The notes: generated by a model not told the origin, from the sequence alone. Shown: positions 42,656 to 52,668, numbered from the stretch's first letter. The stretch is DNA of 64,000 nucleotides from Olsenella timonensis (GCF_900119915.1 NZ_LT635455.1:806001-870000), one strand, 5' to 3'. Translations and numbers: made by a program.

Positions 42656-43683
42656 ATGAACGCTGGTCGAGTCATATACTTTGACATCCTGAATGTGGTT
42701 GCGGCCTTTGGGGTCGTGGCTATGCACTTCAACGGGCTTGTCCATGCCTATATGCCTACGTGGGATTGGGTTCAGGCCCTTGCGGTCGACTGCCTCTTCT
42801 ACTGGGCGGTCCCTGTTTCTTCATGCTGTCCGGCGCGACGCTCATGGACTATCGCGATCGCTACACCACCAAAGAGTTTCTTCGTCGTCGAGCAAGAAGG
42901 ACCCTCGTCCCGTTTCTCGCCTGGAGTGTTATCGCACTGGTTTGGAAGGTGGGAACCGGGCAAAAGCCCCTGCCCCAGGGGCCGATGGCCCTCATCAGTC
43001 TCATCTTCAATACCCAGATTATTGACATCTACTGGTTCTTCATTCCGCTTTTTGCGGTGTATCTATCTCTGCCGGTTCTTTCGCTTCTGAGGGATAACAA
43101 GAAGGCTCTCCGGTATCTCGCAACGCTTGGGGTTTTGCTCAACGTCGCACTTTCTTTCCTCTGCTCCGTTGCTGGAATCACGTGGAATTCATCAGCATCT
43201 TTCCCCCTTCTTGGTGGCTACCTGTTGTACGTCCTTCTCGGGTATCTCCTGCGCGACGCGGAGCTGGATTCTTCGAAGCGCAGGCTCATTTACATTGTCG
43301 GAATAGCTGGCGTATTAGTTCGATTCGTGCACACGGTGCTTGCTTCTCGCGCGTCTGGCGAGCTTTTGCAACTCACCTGGGGATACACAAACCTCCCATG
43401 CTTTCTCGAGGCGATGGCGGTCTTCGTGTTTGCGCGACAGGTGAAATGGGACAGATTCTTTCGCTCCGACCGCTCACGTGAAGCGCTTTCGCGCGTAGCG
43501 GGGTGCAGCTTCGGTGTTTACCTCATCCATATGATTGTCTTTTGGTTCGGCTTGGTGCTATCAGAATATGATGGCGGCGACTATGAATGGCGACTCATCG
43601 GTCCAATTGTCGCCTATGTGGTCTCGCTGACAATCGTGGCAGCCATGAAGCGCGTGCCCGTTGTGCGGGCCCTCTTCCCGTAA
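42656..43683 (+). pseudogene. Acyltransferase-3 family protein broken by a -1 frameshift
   Basis: The reading frame from ATG 42656 (RVIYFDILNVVAAFGVVAMH, then DCLFYWAVPV) breaks near 42816-42819. The homologous continuation (FFMLSGATLMDYRDRYTTKE) is in another frame and runs to 43683. Adding one T to the TTT at 42816-42818 restores VPVFFMLSGA, the expected family sequence. The intact protein would have about 342 residues and ten membrane helices. Such enzymes O-acetylate or O-succinylate surface sugars. It could be a true mutation, slippage-based switching (the run is only three T) or a sequencing error. Confidence 0.85.
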
Positions 43684-43749
43684 GCGTCCGATTCGGTAGA
43701 ATCAGCACAATGAGAATAATGACTGACGGCTTCGTCGGGAGGATTATCT

Positions 43750-46700
43750 ATGCCGCTCTTCTCCATCGTGATCCCCGCATACAAGAACGAGCGTTATCTT
43801 GCGGGATGCCTTGAAAGTGTTCTCTCGCAGTCGTGCGAGGATTTGGAGTGCGTGGTTGTCGTTGACGGAAGCCCGGATGCCTCGTCCTCCGTCGTGGCAG
43901 AGTATGGCGCCAAGGACCAACGCGTCCGCCTTATCGATAAGAAGGAGAACGAGGGCACCCATCGCGCTCGTATGAGTGGCGTGGAGGCGAGCAGGGGAGA
44001 CTACATCTATCTCCTCGATGCGGATGATGAGCTGCCGCCTGACGCGCTCTCTAGCCTTCGGGATGCGCTCGTCGTTGAGCCCGATGCTGACATGCTTCAC
44101 TATGGCATCAATGTCGTTGGTGTTGACATCAATGAGGCCGAGAGGTCGTCCTTCGAGGAATACATCAACAGGCCGTGCGACGACCTCAATGGTGCGGAGA
44201 TTCTTGCTGCCGCGTGCGCGTCGGACATGGGTTATCTCCAGGATTGGCGCGTGACTCAGCGGGTCTACTCGCGAGAGCTGCTGCAGCGCGCGTTTGCGGC
44301 GATGACGCGCGACCGGCTTGGGCGCGCACAGGATGGTTACGAGTACTTTGTCATTGCGAGCATGGCGCGCAGACAGGTGACGCGAAACGACATCGTTGCG
44401 CTGGATTACTTCTACGGACGAGGCATCAACGGTGATGCGGGGCTCTCGCCCGATGCTTTCCTGAAGAGCGCTCGCGACTTTCAGGCAACCATCGATGCCA
44501 TCGCGGCTTTCTCGGAGCAGCGACAGGGACAGATTGTCTCCGCGCGTGAGGGGGCGGTGACAAAACTGCTCGAGCTCCTCATGAACGACTGGCACGCTCG
44601 CCTGTCGAACGAGGACAAGCTTGCTGTTCTGGACGAGCTTGCGGGTGTCATCGGTGCCGATGCGCTGTCCGCCGAGCTCATGCGCTTCGTGCGCGACGAC
44701 GCCTACGCGCTTTGGTGCACCGACGGGGTCCTGGGGGAGGGGTCTCAGCTCGAGGCGTGGGCTGCCGCCGCTCGTTCCCTCCGCGACGGGCTCGGGCGCA
44801 GCGAGCGATACGAGGCGATGCGCGACGACGCCGAGCGTCACCTCGCGAGCCTTCGCCTCCGAACCGAGCGCTGGTCGACGTACGAGAACCAGCCAGTTCG
44901 CATCTTCGTCTCCACGCACAAGGACGTGAACTTCTTCCAGGGCGACGTTCTTCAGCCTGTCCAGGTCGGTGCGTCGCTGCGGTCGGGTTCGATCAGGCAT
45001 GCGCTCCGCGACGATGCGGGCGAGAACATCTCCGACCTCAACCCCATGTACTGTGAGCTCACCACCCAGTACTGGGCGTGGAAGAACGTCGACGCGGAGT
45101 ACTACGGCTTCTGCCACTATCGTCGCTACTTTGACTTCTCGCCCGTGCGACACAGCGAGAACCCCTGGGGAGAGATCATCGCCGACCGGATCTGCGACGA
45201 GACCCAGCGCGAGTACCGGCTCGACGACGCCAGCATCCGCGAGGCGGTCGAGGGCTACGACGTCATCACGACCGAGTTCAAGGACCTCAGGCGCTTTCCG
45301 GCCGACTACTCGACGCCGCACGAGCACTACGAGAAGGCGCCGCAGCTCAACATCGACGACCTCGACCGATGCATGAGAATAGTCGCCGAGATGCACCCGG
45401 ACTACGCCGAGGACGTCGAGGCATACCTCCGGGGCAACACGAGCTGCTTCTGCAACATGTTCATCATGCGAAAGGGCATCTTCCAGGACTACTGCGCCTG
45501 GCTGTTCCCGATCCTCGAGCGCTTCTTGGCGGAGTCGGACATGAGCCGCTACAGCCGCGAGGGGATGCGGACCCCCGGCCACCTCGCCGAGCGCCTGCTC
45601 AACATCTACTACAACCACCACATGCGCATCGGCGCCGGCTGGAGGACCAAGCAGCTCCAGTGCGTCCACTTCGAGCGCCCCGAGCGCTCCTACGAGCTCC
45701 AGGAGGTGCACTCCCCGCGCTACCTACCGGTTGTGCCCGTGGTCCTCGCCGCGGACGACAACTACGTCCCCATGCTCACCACGACCATCTACTCCATGTT
45801 GAAGAACGCCTCGACGAGCTTCCACTATGACGTCGTGGTCATAGGACGGGACATCCCCGCCGAACGGCGCTCGGTCATGTCGAGGTTTCTCTCCCGCTTC
45901 CCCAACATGACGCTGCGCTTCGTCGACCCCAACCCCATCGTCGACGCCTACGAGCTCAAGACCAACAACGCCCACATCGGCATAGAGACCTACTACCGCT
46001 TCCTCATCCAGGAGCTCCTCCCGTTCTACGACAAGGTCCTCTACCTTGACTCCGACCTCGTCGTGGAGGGAGACGTCTCTGAGCTCTTCTCCAGCGACCT
46101 GGGAGACGACCTGCTGGCCGCCGTTCACGACATCGACTTCCTGGGCAACCTCAATCTCGACGACGGCGTGCGCATGAGGTACAGCAAGGAGGTGCTCCGC
46201 CTCGACGACCCCTACGGCTACTTCCAGGCGGGCGTGCTTCTTCTCAACACGCGCGCCCTGAGGGGGCTGTGCACGGTTGGGGAGTGGCTCGAGGCGGTCT
46301 CCAACTCCAAGTTCATCTACGATGACCAGGACGTCCTCAACTCGCGCTGCCAGGGGCGCGTCCGCTACCTCGACTATCGGTGGAACGTCATGAACGACTG
46401 CAGGGGCCGCGTGGGGAAGCTCTTCTCCATTGCCCCGGCGTCCGTCTACGACGCCTATCTCGCCTCGCGCGAGGACCCTGCGATCGTCCACTACGCCGGT
46501 GCCGACAAGCCCTGGAACTGCGTTCGCTGCGACGAGGCGGCGCGCTTCTGGGCGTATGCCCGTGAGACGCCGTTCTACGAGGAGCTGGTGCGCTCACTCT
46601 CCGGCGTCGGAGGCGACGGGGAGAAGGGACCTGTCGCGAAGGCGCTCTCCAGGGCGGCCTCTGCGGGCAGCCCGCTGCGCAAGGCCGCGGAGCCGCTGTT

Positions 46701-46764
46701 CCCGGCCGGCTCTCGTAGGAGGGAGCTTGCCAAGCGGATAGTGCGCGCCGCCCGCGGGAGGTAG
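43750..46764 (+). CDS. Three-module glycosyltransferase: GT2, DUF4422 and GT8
   Basis: A 1004-residue protein. Residues 1-230 are GT2 (SIVIPAYKNERYLAGCLESV, LLDADDELP). A helical linker of about 140 residues follows. Residues about 375-640 match DUF4422 (RIFVSTHKDVNFF, DLNPMYCELTTQYWAWKN, YYGFCHYRRYFDF). Residues about 655-975 are GT8 (LYLDSDLVVEGDVSELFSSD, then VHYAGADKPWN with the metal-binding His). It could therefore add up to three sugars in sequence. The GT2 part has lower GC like its neighbours, while the DUF4422-GT8 part from about 44.8 kb is GC-rich, suggesting a recent join. ATG 43750 has GGGAGGA upstream. Confidence 0.88.
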   Translation: MPLFSIVIPAYKNERYLAGCLESVLSQSCEDLECVVVVDGSPDASSSVVAEYGAKDQRVRLIDKKENEGTHRARMSGVEASRGDYIYLLDADDELPPDALSSLRDALVVEPDADMLHYGINVVGVDINEAERSSFEEYINRPCDDLNGAEILAAACASDMGYLQDWRVTQRVYSRELLQRAFAAMTRDRLGRAQDGYEYFVIASMARRQVTRNDIVALDYFYGRGINGDAGLSPDAFLKSARDFQATIDAIAAFSEQRQGQIVSAREGAVTKLLELLMNDWHARLSNEDKLAVLDELAGVIGADALSAELMRFVRDDAYALWCTDGVLGEGSQLEAWAAAARSLRDGLGRSERYEAMRDDAERHLASLRLRTERWSTYENQPVRIFVSTHKDVNFFQGDVLQPVQVGASLRSGSIRHALRDDAGENISDLNPMYCELTTQYWAWKNVDAEYYGFCHYRRYFDFSPVRHSENPWGEIIADRICDETQREYRLDDASIREAVEGYDVITTEFKDLRRFPADYSTPHEHYEKAPQLNIDDLDRCMRIVAEMHPDYAEDVEAYLRGNTSCFCNMFIMRKGIFQDYCAWLFPILERFLAESDMSRYSREGMRTPGHLAERLLNIYYNHHMRIGAGWRTKQLQCVHFERPERSYELQEVHSPRYLPVVPVVLAADDNYVPMLTTTIYSMLKNASTSFHYDVVVIGRDIPAERRSVMSRFLSRFPNMTLRFVDPNPIVDAYELKTNNAHIGIETYYRFLIQELLPFYDKVLYLDSDLVVEGDVSELFSSDLGDDLLAAVHDIDFLGNLNLDDGVRMRYSKEVLRLDDPYGYFQAGVLLLNTRALRGLCTVGEWLEAVSNSKFIYDDQDVLNSRCQGRVRYLDYRWNVMNDCRGRVGKLFSIAPASVYDAYLASREDPAIVHYAGADKPWNCVRCDEAARFWAYARETPFYEELVRSLSGVGGDGEKGPVAKALSRAASAGSPLRKAAEPLFPAGSRRRELAKRIVRAARGR

Positions 46765-46785
46765 TGCCCGACAATATGGGAATGC

Positions 46786-46822
46786 GAGGGGTCGAGCGGG
46801 CGCAAGTCGGCTCGACCCCCTC
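46786..46822. terminator. Convergent terminator hairpin
   Basis: GAGGGGTCGAGC (46786-46797) pairs with GCTCGACCCCCTC (46810-46822) with one bulged C. It lies between the glycosyltransferase and the convergent ugd gene. There is no good T-run on either side. Confidence 0.5.
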
Positions 46823-46854
46823 GTCTGATTCGGTTGAGGCCCTTGGCAGAGACT

Positions 46855-48030
46855 CTAGTCCCTCTGCCAGAGGTCACGGGTGTAGACCTTGCCGCGCACG
46901 TCGGCGAGGTCGTCGCTCCAGCGGTTGGCGAGGATGACGTCGCTCTGTGCCTTGAGGCCGTCAAGGCTGACGAGCGGGTGTCCGAGCGCCTCGTTCCCGT
47001 CGAGCGTCGGCTCGTAGACGACGACCTTGACGCCGCGCTCCGCCACGAGCCTGACGACGTCGAGCATCGCGCTCTGGCGGAAGTTGTCCGACCCCGACTT
47101 CATGACCAGGCGGTAGACGCCGACGGTCTGCGGCCCTCGCGCGAGCACGCGCTCGGCGATGAATTCCTTGCGGGTCGCATTTGAGTCGACGATGGCGCGG
47201 ATGAGATTCTGGGGGACGTCGGCGTAGTTGCTGAGCAGCTGCTTGGAGTCCTTGGGCAGGCAGTACCCGCCGTAGCCGAACGAGGGGTTGTTGTACTGGT
47301 CCCCGATGCGCGGGTCGAGACAGACGCCCTCGACGATGGCGCGTGCGTCCAAGCCCTTGGACTCGGCGTAGGTATCGAGCTCGTTGAAGAACGAGACTCG
47401 GAGGGCGAGATAGGTGTTGGCAAAGAGCTTGATGGCCTCGGCCTCGGTCGAGCCCATGACGAGCGCGGGGACGTCCTCCTCCTCGGCACCCTCGCCGAGG
47501 AGCTCGGCGAAGCCCCAGGCAACCTCCTCGTCCTGCGGCCGGGTGACGCCCACCACGATGCGGGAGGGATGCAGGTTGTCCTCGAGGGCATGGCCCTCGC
47601 GCAGGAACTCCGGCGAGAAGAGGACGCGCAGGGTTGTGTAGCGCCTGGAGATGCGCGCGGTGTAGCCGACGGGGATGGTGGACTTGATGACGACGGTCGG
47701 ATGCCCGCCCGACGTGGCGATGAGGTCGAGGACGCTCTCGATGCTGGAGGTGTCGAACGAGTGGGTCTCGTCGTCATAGTTGGTGGGGGTGGCTATGACC
47801 ACGACATCGGCCTTGGCGTAGGCCGCCCGGGCCTCGCAGGTGGCGAGAAGGCTGTCGGGGCGACTCGCGAGGTAGCGCTCGATGAGGGGGTCAGCGATGG
47901 GGGAGACGCCGGCGTTTATCTTGTCGACGCGCCCGGCGTCGACGTCGACGGCGGCGACGTCGTTGTGCTGCGAGAGCAGGCAGGCGAGCGAGAGTCCGAC
48001 GTAGCCGAGTCCAGCGATGGCGATGTGCAT
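46855..48030 (-). CDS. ugd: UDP-glucose 6-dehydrogenase
   Basis: It oxidises UDP-glucose to UDP-glucuronate with NAD, supplying uronic acid for the surface polymer. The 391 residues start with MHIAIAGLGYVGLSLACLLS (NAD-binding Rossmann). The catalytic Cys lies in FGYGGYCLPKDSKQLL (about 250-265). VIKSTIPVGYT and LFSPEFLREGHAL are family hallmarks. An ortholog acting on UDP-N-acetyl sugars cannot be ruled out, but length and motifs fit Ugd of the short type. A TATACT sequence near 48066 may be its -10 element. No epimerase is adjacent. Confidence 0.93.
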   Translation of the reverse strand: MHIAIAGLGYVGLSLACLLSQHNDVAAVDVDAGRVDKINAGVSPIADPLIERYLASRPDSLLATCEARAAYAKADVVVIATPTNYDDETHSFDTSSIESVLDLIATSGGHPTVVIKSTIPVGYTARISRRYTTLRVLFSPEFLREGHALEDNLHPSRIVVGVTRPQDEEVAWGFAELLGEGAEEEDVPALVMGSTEAEAIKLFANTYLALRVSFFNELDTYAESKGLDARAIVEGVCLDPRIGDQYNNPSFGYGGYCLPKDSKQLLSNYADVPQNLIRAIVDSNATRKEFIAERVLARGPQTVGVYRLVMKSGSDNFRQSAMLDVVRLVAERGVKVVVYEPTLDGNEALGHPLVSLDGLKAQSDVILANRWSDDLADVRGKVYTRDLWQRD

Positions 48031-48129
48031 GATGTTGTCCTCTCACATTGGAATCACTTAGTCTAGTATAGTTGCGAAATCTCGTGGGGCACCTACTGGG
48101 GCTGCCTCATCTCCTTCGATTGGGGCCTT

Positions 48130-49032
48130 GTGGTCAGAAGAAGCTCGTTAGCGCTGCTGAAGAATAAGATTCGAAGAATAGGGACGCGCGTGGCGCGGCG
48201 CTTCAGCTCTCAAGAGCGCGTTATCGTGAGCTTGACCTCGTATCCAGCGCGGATTGGTTATGTGCACGAGGTTGTCCGCTCGCTCTTTGCGCAGACCGTG
48301 TTGCCCGACAGAGTTGTGCTGTATCTCTCTCTCGACGAGTTTCCAGACAGGGAGAGAGATCTTCCAGATAGCCTACGCGCCTGCCTCGGTTTTGACTTTG
48401 AAGTTCGCTGGGTAAACGGAAACATGAAGTCTCACAAGAAGTACCTCTATGCTGTCCGGGACTTTCCAGAGGCGCTTGTCATTACGGTTGACGATGATAT
48501 TGTCTGCAGAAACACATTGGTAGGGGAGCTTCTCGAGGGATATCGTCGTTTCCCTGGATGCGTACCTGCTATTCGCTGTCACATCATCAACTTTACTTCA
48601 GACGGTTATGTTGCTCCCTATATGGATTGGATTCATGAATCAGGCAACACATTTTCAAAAACCCTTAACCACCCCAGCATGAGGCTATGTCCGACTTCCG
48701 GCGCAGGCATGCTGCTTGCCCCGGGGAGTCTTCCTCCGGAAGCGTTTGACGAGCAGGCGATTCGCTCGACGTGTCTCGATGCCGATGATTTGTGGCTGAA
48801 GGTGATGACGTCACTCGCCGGTTGGCCGTCAGTGAGCCTTCCGGGGTGGCAGGGCGTCATCAGCATTGAAGGGTCACAGGATCAGGCGCTTTGGAGCACT
48901 AACTCGCGCGGCGGCAACGATTTGGCCTTTGCTGCGATTCGGTCGTACTGCGCCGAGCATCTTGAAGTGCCGCGCATAGACGACCTAATGCGTGACGACG
49001 ATCTTGACGCGCTCGTTACTTCAGACGGTTAA
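48130..49032 (+). CDS. Glycosyltransferase-like protein
   Basis: A 300-residue soluble or membrane-edge enzyme of GT-A type. It has VIVSLTSYPARIGYVHEVVR (about 31-50), DDDI in LVITVDDDIVCRN (about 117-129) as the likely metal motif, and a C-terminal DADDLWLKVM segment. The sequence resembles GT2-like proteins of surface-glycan clusters but is divergent. The start is a GTG with no strong ribosome site. Its GC is lower than that of ugd, fitting the imported part of the cluster. It diverges from ugd, and the 99-bp gap at 48031-48129 holds both promoters. Confidence 0.7.
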   Translation: MVRRSSLALLKNKIRRIGTRVARRFSSQERVIVSLTSYPARIGYVHEVVRSLFAQTVLPDRVVLYLSLDEFPDRERDLPDSLRACLGFDFEVRWVNGNMKSHKKYLYAVRDFPEALVITVDDDIVCRNTLVGELLEGYRRFPGCVPAIRCHIINFTSDGYVAPYMDWIHESGNTFSKTLNHPSMRLCPTSGAGMLLAPGSLPPEAFDEQAIRSTCLDADDLWLKVMTSLAGWPSVSLPGWQGVISIEGSQDQALWSTNSRGGNDLAFAAIRSYCAEHLEVPRIDDLMRDDDLDALVTSDG

Positions 49033-49169
49033 TCATCCACAATCTCGGTGGTTCACGCCTATGTATGCGCTGCCGTAGTGTAGTCTGTCCCTTAGGCGCT
49101 CAAGCGTAGAAGAAGAGAAGTGGTGTGCGCAGGCGCGCTCACTCTCCTCTCGATATTTGGAGGCATTAT

Positions 49170-50903
49170 ATGAAAAGGAAAGACGCGGACTCAAGGCCCA
49201 ACATGACGAGGAGGGGCTTCCTAAAGCTGGGTGGTTCCGCCGCATGCACAGCCGGTCTTGGAGCCCTTGCAGTCGCCTCCGGAAGCCTATTGGCTCCCGA
49301 GACCGCATACGCTACGGTTGAAGGCGATCAGACGATGCTGACTCCTGAGCAGATTGCAGAAGCCGAGGAAAAGGGCCTTATCGCGACGGAGCCCTACGTG
49401 GACGCGAGCGTCCCATCTCCGATGTCCGCCGACTCCAAGGCGGTACGGACGATCGGCGGGGCGTTGCGTTATGACACGTCGGCCCTTCAGGCTCAGGATG
49501 CTTGGCCAAGCGGGTCGGAGTGGGTCATTATCGCAAGCGGGGAGAGCTATTCCGACTCAATTTGCTCTGGAGGCCTCGCGGGCGCGCTCTCCTGCCCGAT
49601 TCTGCTTGCGAGCAAGAACAATCTTCCCGCCTCCATCAGCAACGAGATCAAGTCACTCGGAGCCTCGCACGCTATCATTCTCGGTGGCACTGACGTCATC
49701 TCTACCTCGGTTGAGACCTCGATCCGGGGGCTCATTCCCGACACAACGAGGCTCTGGGGTGAGACGCGCTACGACACGCAGGTTGCCGTCTATCAGTATG
49801 GACTCCAGCACGGTCTCTGGGGCAATACGGCAATCATCGCCTACGGCGAGAACTTTGCCGACGCCCTTGCCGTCTCGCCCCTTAGCTATAAGCTGAAGGC
49901 GCCCGTCTTCTATGTTGGCGGGTCAGGATCCCTTCCGGAGAGCCAGCTCAGCGCAATCATGTCCAGCACGACGCTCTCCTCCTTCATTATTGCGGGGGGG
50001 ACTACGGTTGTTCCTCAGTCGGTCGAAACGCAGCTCAAGCAGAAGGGCGCGGTCACGCGCCTTGGAGGCCCCACTCGCTATGAGACCTCTGACCTCATAG
50101 CACAGTATGCCGTCCAGAGCGCTGGGATGACGTGGGACGGCGTGGCGATCGCGTCCGGAGAGGTGCCGTTCGACGCTCTGGGAGGCGGGGCGGCCCAGGG
50201 CAGGAACAATTCGGTGCTGATCCTGAGGTGCGATAACGGAGGCAACTACCAGTCAAAGCCGACCATTCCCTGCTCTCGTCCTGCCTCCATTAGATTCTAT
50301 GGTGGCAACGACGTCTTCTCCGGTGCCTACAAGGCGCGCCTTGCCCTTTCGGCTGGGTATACGATTTATGACATCGAGAACTTCCTTGCATATATCGATG
50401 CGGGGCACGGTCGGCTCAACAACGGTGCCTATGACGGCGGTGCGTCCAGCGGTAGCTATGTCGAGCACAACCTGACGCAAGATCTCGCCAATCGCGTTGC
50501 CAATCAGCTCAGGAGCCGCGGGGTGCAGGTATATGTGAATTCCAACAATGGCGAGTATAAGCTTCACAATCCCGAGGCTCTCAGGATAGGCGCCGCCGTC
50601 CTGGTCTCCATTCACTTCAACGCCGGCGGTGGCACGGGGACCGAAAGCTATATTCACACCTATCATGCCGCCTACGGTGCCGAGCAGCTGCAGAGTGCCA
50701 TTCACCCGCGTCTCGTGAGCGCTCTCGGGCTGCGGGATCGTGGCAAGTTCCGCGAGCAGTGGGCCGTGACGGGCGGCCGTGTCCCGGGGACCCTTCTCGA
50801 GATTTGCTTCATTGATAACGGTTCCGACATGAACACGTATAACTCGCGACGCGACGCGGTTGCCTCGGCAATCGCCGAAGGCATAGTCAACATCAAGTAC
50901 TAG
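49170..50903 (+). CDS. Tat-exported CWB2 N-acetylmuramoyl-L-alanine amidase
   Basis: A 577-residue wall hydrolase. The N-terminus has a twin-arginine signal (TRRGFLKLGGSAACTAGLGA, then an Ala-x-Ala site near AYA), so it is exported folded by Tat. Three cell-wall-binding type 2 (CWB2) repeats follow (about 95-370), each with (G)GxTRY or LRYDT-like starts and a later IASGE/VILGG segment. The C-terminal Amidase_3 domain (about 390-577) has YIDAGHGR (zinc His), a Glu in YVEHNLTQDL, SIHFNAGG (zinc His) and LLEICFIDN (catalytic Glu). It cleaves the glycan-peptide bond of peptidoglycan. ATG 49170 has TTGGAGG upstream. Confidence 0.9.
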   Translation: MKRKDADSRPNMTRRGFLKLGGSAACTAGLGALAVASGSLLAPETAYATVEGDQTMLTPEQIAEAEEKGLIATEPYVDASVPSPMSADSKAVRTIGGALRYDTSALQAQDAWPSGSEWVIIASGESYSDSICSGGLAGALSCPILLASKNNLPASISNEIKSLGASHAIILGGTDVISTSVETSIRGLIPDTTRLWGETRYDTQVAVYQYGLQHGLWGNTAIIAYGENFADALAVSPLSYKLKAPVFYVGGSGSLPESQLSAIMSSTTLSSFIIAGGTTVVPQSVETQLKQKGAVTRLGGPTRYETSDLIAQYAVQSAGMTWDGVAIASGEVPFDALGGGAAQGRNNSVLILRCDNGGNYQSKPTIPCSRPASIRFYGGNDVFSGAYKARLALSAGYTIYDIENFLAYIDAGHGRLNNGAYDGGASSGSYVEHNLTQDLANRVANQLRSRGVQVYVNSNNGEYKLHNPEALRIGAAVLVSIHFNAGGGTGTESYIHTYHAAYGAEQLQSAIHPRLVSALGLRDRGKFREQWAVTGGRVPGTLLEICFIDNGSDMNTYNSRRDAVASAIAEGIVNIKY

Positions 50904-50932
50904 CCATGTTCGAGAGACGAGGATGTATCCGG

Positions 50933-52504
50933 ATGAGTTGTTGCCAGAAAAGCCCCACATATAAGCCTCTCGCCGCAATACTCTCTGTTCTGCTCGCGCT
51001 TGTCGCCATCCCTGCCCGTGCGGGGGCGAGTGTGGTGGGCTCGGCGGTCGAGCTTGGCGGTCAAACACGCTATGAGACGGCTGCCGAGCAGGCCCTGTAC
51101 GCCCATCCAAGCTCTGACTGGGTGATCGTGGCGAGTGGTGAGAGCTACGTTGACGCCCTTGCCTCGGCGAGCCTTGCTGGCGCGCTTGACTGCCCCATTC
51201 TGCTTACGGGCCCTTCCCGGGTACCTGACGTCACGCTTGCCACCATCTCGCAGATTGGCGCGAAAAACATTATCGTCCTCGGTGGCACAAGCGCGGTGGG
51301 CGAGACGGCGCAGTCTCAGCTTGCCCAACTGGGCACCGTTACGCGTCTTGGTGGTCAGACACGATACGAGACTCAGCTCGAGATATTTGAGTTCGGGCGC
51401 AGCCGGGGCTTCTTCACGGGAGGCCAGGTTTTTATCGCCTCTGGCGAGTCGTTTGCCGACGTGCTCTCGGCGTCCCCGCTGCTGTACGCCCTTCAGGCTC
51501 CGGTTTTCTTTGCGGGCGGATCGGGGCAGCTCTCCTCTCAGGAGCTGGCGGCGCTGAGCGAACTGGGTGCCACTGACTATACGGTCGTCGGTGGACCGCA
51601 GGTTGTTTCAGACGCAGGGTATGCGCAGGTGAGTTCGCTTGCGACGGCTAACGGGGGATCAATACGGCGCTGCTCGGGGGATACGCGCTATGAGACGAGT
51701 CTTCGCATTGCCGCGTATGCCGTCGAGTCGTGCGGGTTCTCCTGGGATGGGGCTGCCTTTGCGTCCGGTGAGAGTCCCTACGACGCGCTGGGTGGAGGTG
51801 TTGTTCAAGGAGAGGGAAAGTCGGTGCTGATTCTCGCCACGAACAGCAATCTCTTGGGTATGGCGCGGCGTCTTCCCGGCAACCTTGTTAAATCGAGCAT
51901 CAAGTTCTTTGGAGGAACCAACGTCTTTTCAGGTTCTTCTCGCTCGGCGGTTTGCTCTCATTTTGGGCTGACCTACTCGTCGGGCACGCCCATCATGGGC
52001 ACGAGCAAGGTTACGGCCGCTCAGCTTGCCTCCTACTATCGTAGCGTGGTCGGCGATTCAGCCTATCCCGCAGCCGTCTACTCGAACAAGGGGGCGGCGA
52101 CGATTGATGACTGGTGCAGCATTCTTGTGGAGGAGGCCAACTCTGAGGGCGTGCGCGCCGAGGTCATGTTTGTTCAGTCGATGAAAGAGACCAACTGGCT
52201 GCGTTTCACCGGTAACGTCCGAGCCGATCAGTGCAACTTTGCCGGCCTTGGCGCCGTGGACTCAAATCCGACCGATGCGAATACGTTCCCCGACGTTCGC
52301 ACGGGCCTGCGTGCCCAAGCTCAGCACCTTAAGGCTTATGCATCGACCCTGCCTCTCAACAATGCGTGCGTGGATGTGCGCTTCCATCTCGTCACGCGGG
52401 GGTGTGCGCCATACATCGAGAACCTGTCTGGCAGATGGGCGTCTTCGCCCACTTACGGGCAGTCGATAGTATCTATGATGAATGAGATGTTCAAACATAT
52501 ATAG
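50933..52504 (+). CDS. Secreted CWB2 protein with glucosaminidase-like domain
   Basis: About 523 residues, with a Sec-type signal peptide (LAAILSVLLALVAIPARAGA). Three CWB2 repeats (about 45-350) start ELGGQTRYETAAEQALYA and VTRLGGQTRYETQLEIFEF. A C-terminal glucosaminidase-like domain (about 370-523) has WCSILVEEANSEGVRAEVMF, VQSMKETNWLRF and NFAGLGAVD. The latter would cut between N-acetylglucosamine and muramic acid. ATG 50933 is preferred to ATG 50906 because the signal peptide then starts normally and GAGGA precedes it. It lies 29 bases after the amidase, so the two hydrolases are probably co-expressed and ended by the terminator at 52528. Confidence 0.85.
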   Translation: MSCCQKSPTYKPLAAILSVLLALVAIPARAGASVVGSAVELGGQTRYETAAEQALYAHPSSDWVIVASGESYVDALASASLAGALDCPILLTGPSRVPDVTLATISQIGAKNIIVLGGTSAVGETAQSQLAQLGTVTRLGGQTRYETQLEIFEFGRSRGFFTGGQVFIASGESFADVLSASPLLYALQAPVFFAGGSGQLSSQELAALSELGATDYTVVGGPQVVSDAGYAQVSSLATANGGSIRRCSGDTRYETSLRIAAYAVESCGFSWDGAAFASGESPYDALGGGVVQGEGKSVLILATNSNLLGMARRLPGNLVKSSIKFFGGTNVFSGSSRSAVCSHFGLTYSSGTPIMGTSKVTAAQLASYYRSVVGDSAYPAAVYSNKGAATIDDWCSILVEEANSEGVRAEVMFVQSMKETNWLRFTGNVRADQCNFAGLGAVDSNPTDANTFPDVRTGLRAQAQHLKAYASTLPLNNACVDVRFHLVTRGCAPYIENLSGRWASSPTYGQSIVSMMNEMFKHI

Positions 52505-52527
52505 TTCAAGTTGTATTTGAGTGGCAT

Positions 52528-52575
52528 GGAGGCATCCCGTATCGCTGGTAGCCGAGCGGGATGCCTCCGTGTTTT
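52528..52575 (+). terminator. Rho-independent terminator of the CWB2 operon
   Basis: GGAGGCATCCCG (52528-52539) and CGGGATGCCTCC (52557-52568) form a perfect 12-bp stem, followed by GTGTTTT. It lies 24 bases after the stop. Confidence 0.85.
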
Positions 52576-52668
52576 GCGTCGGCTGGCGCCCTGTGTTTTG
52601 GATGAACGCGCCGAATATCACATATTATGAAAAAGTTGTCGGACCACTCGATAAGGACGAGGGTAAAT

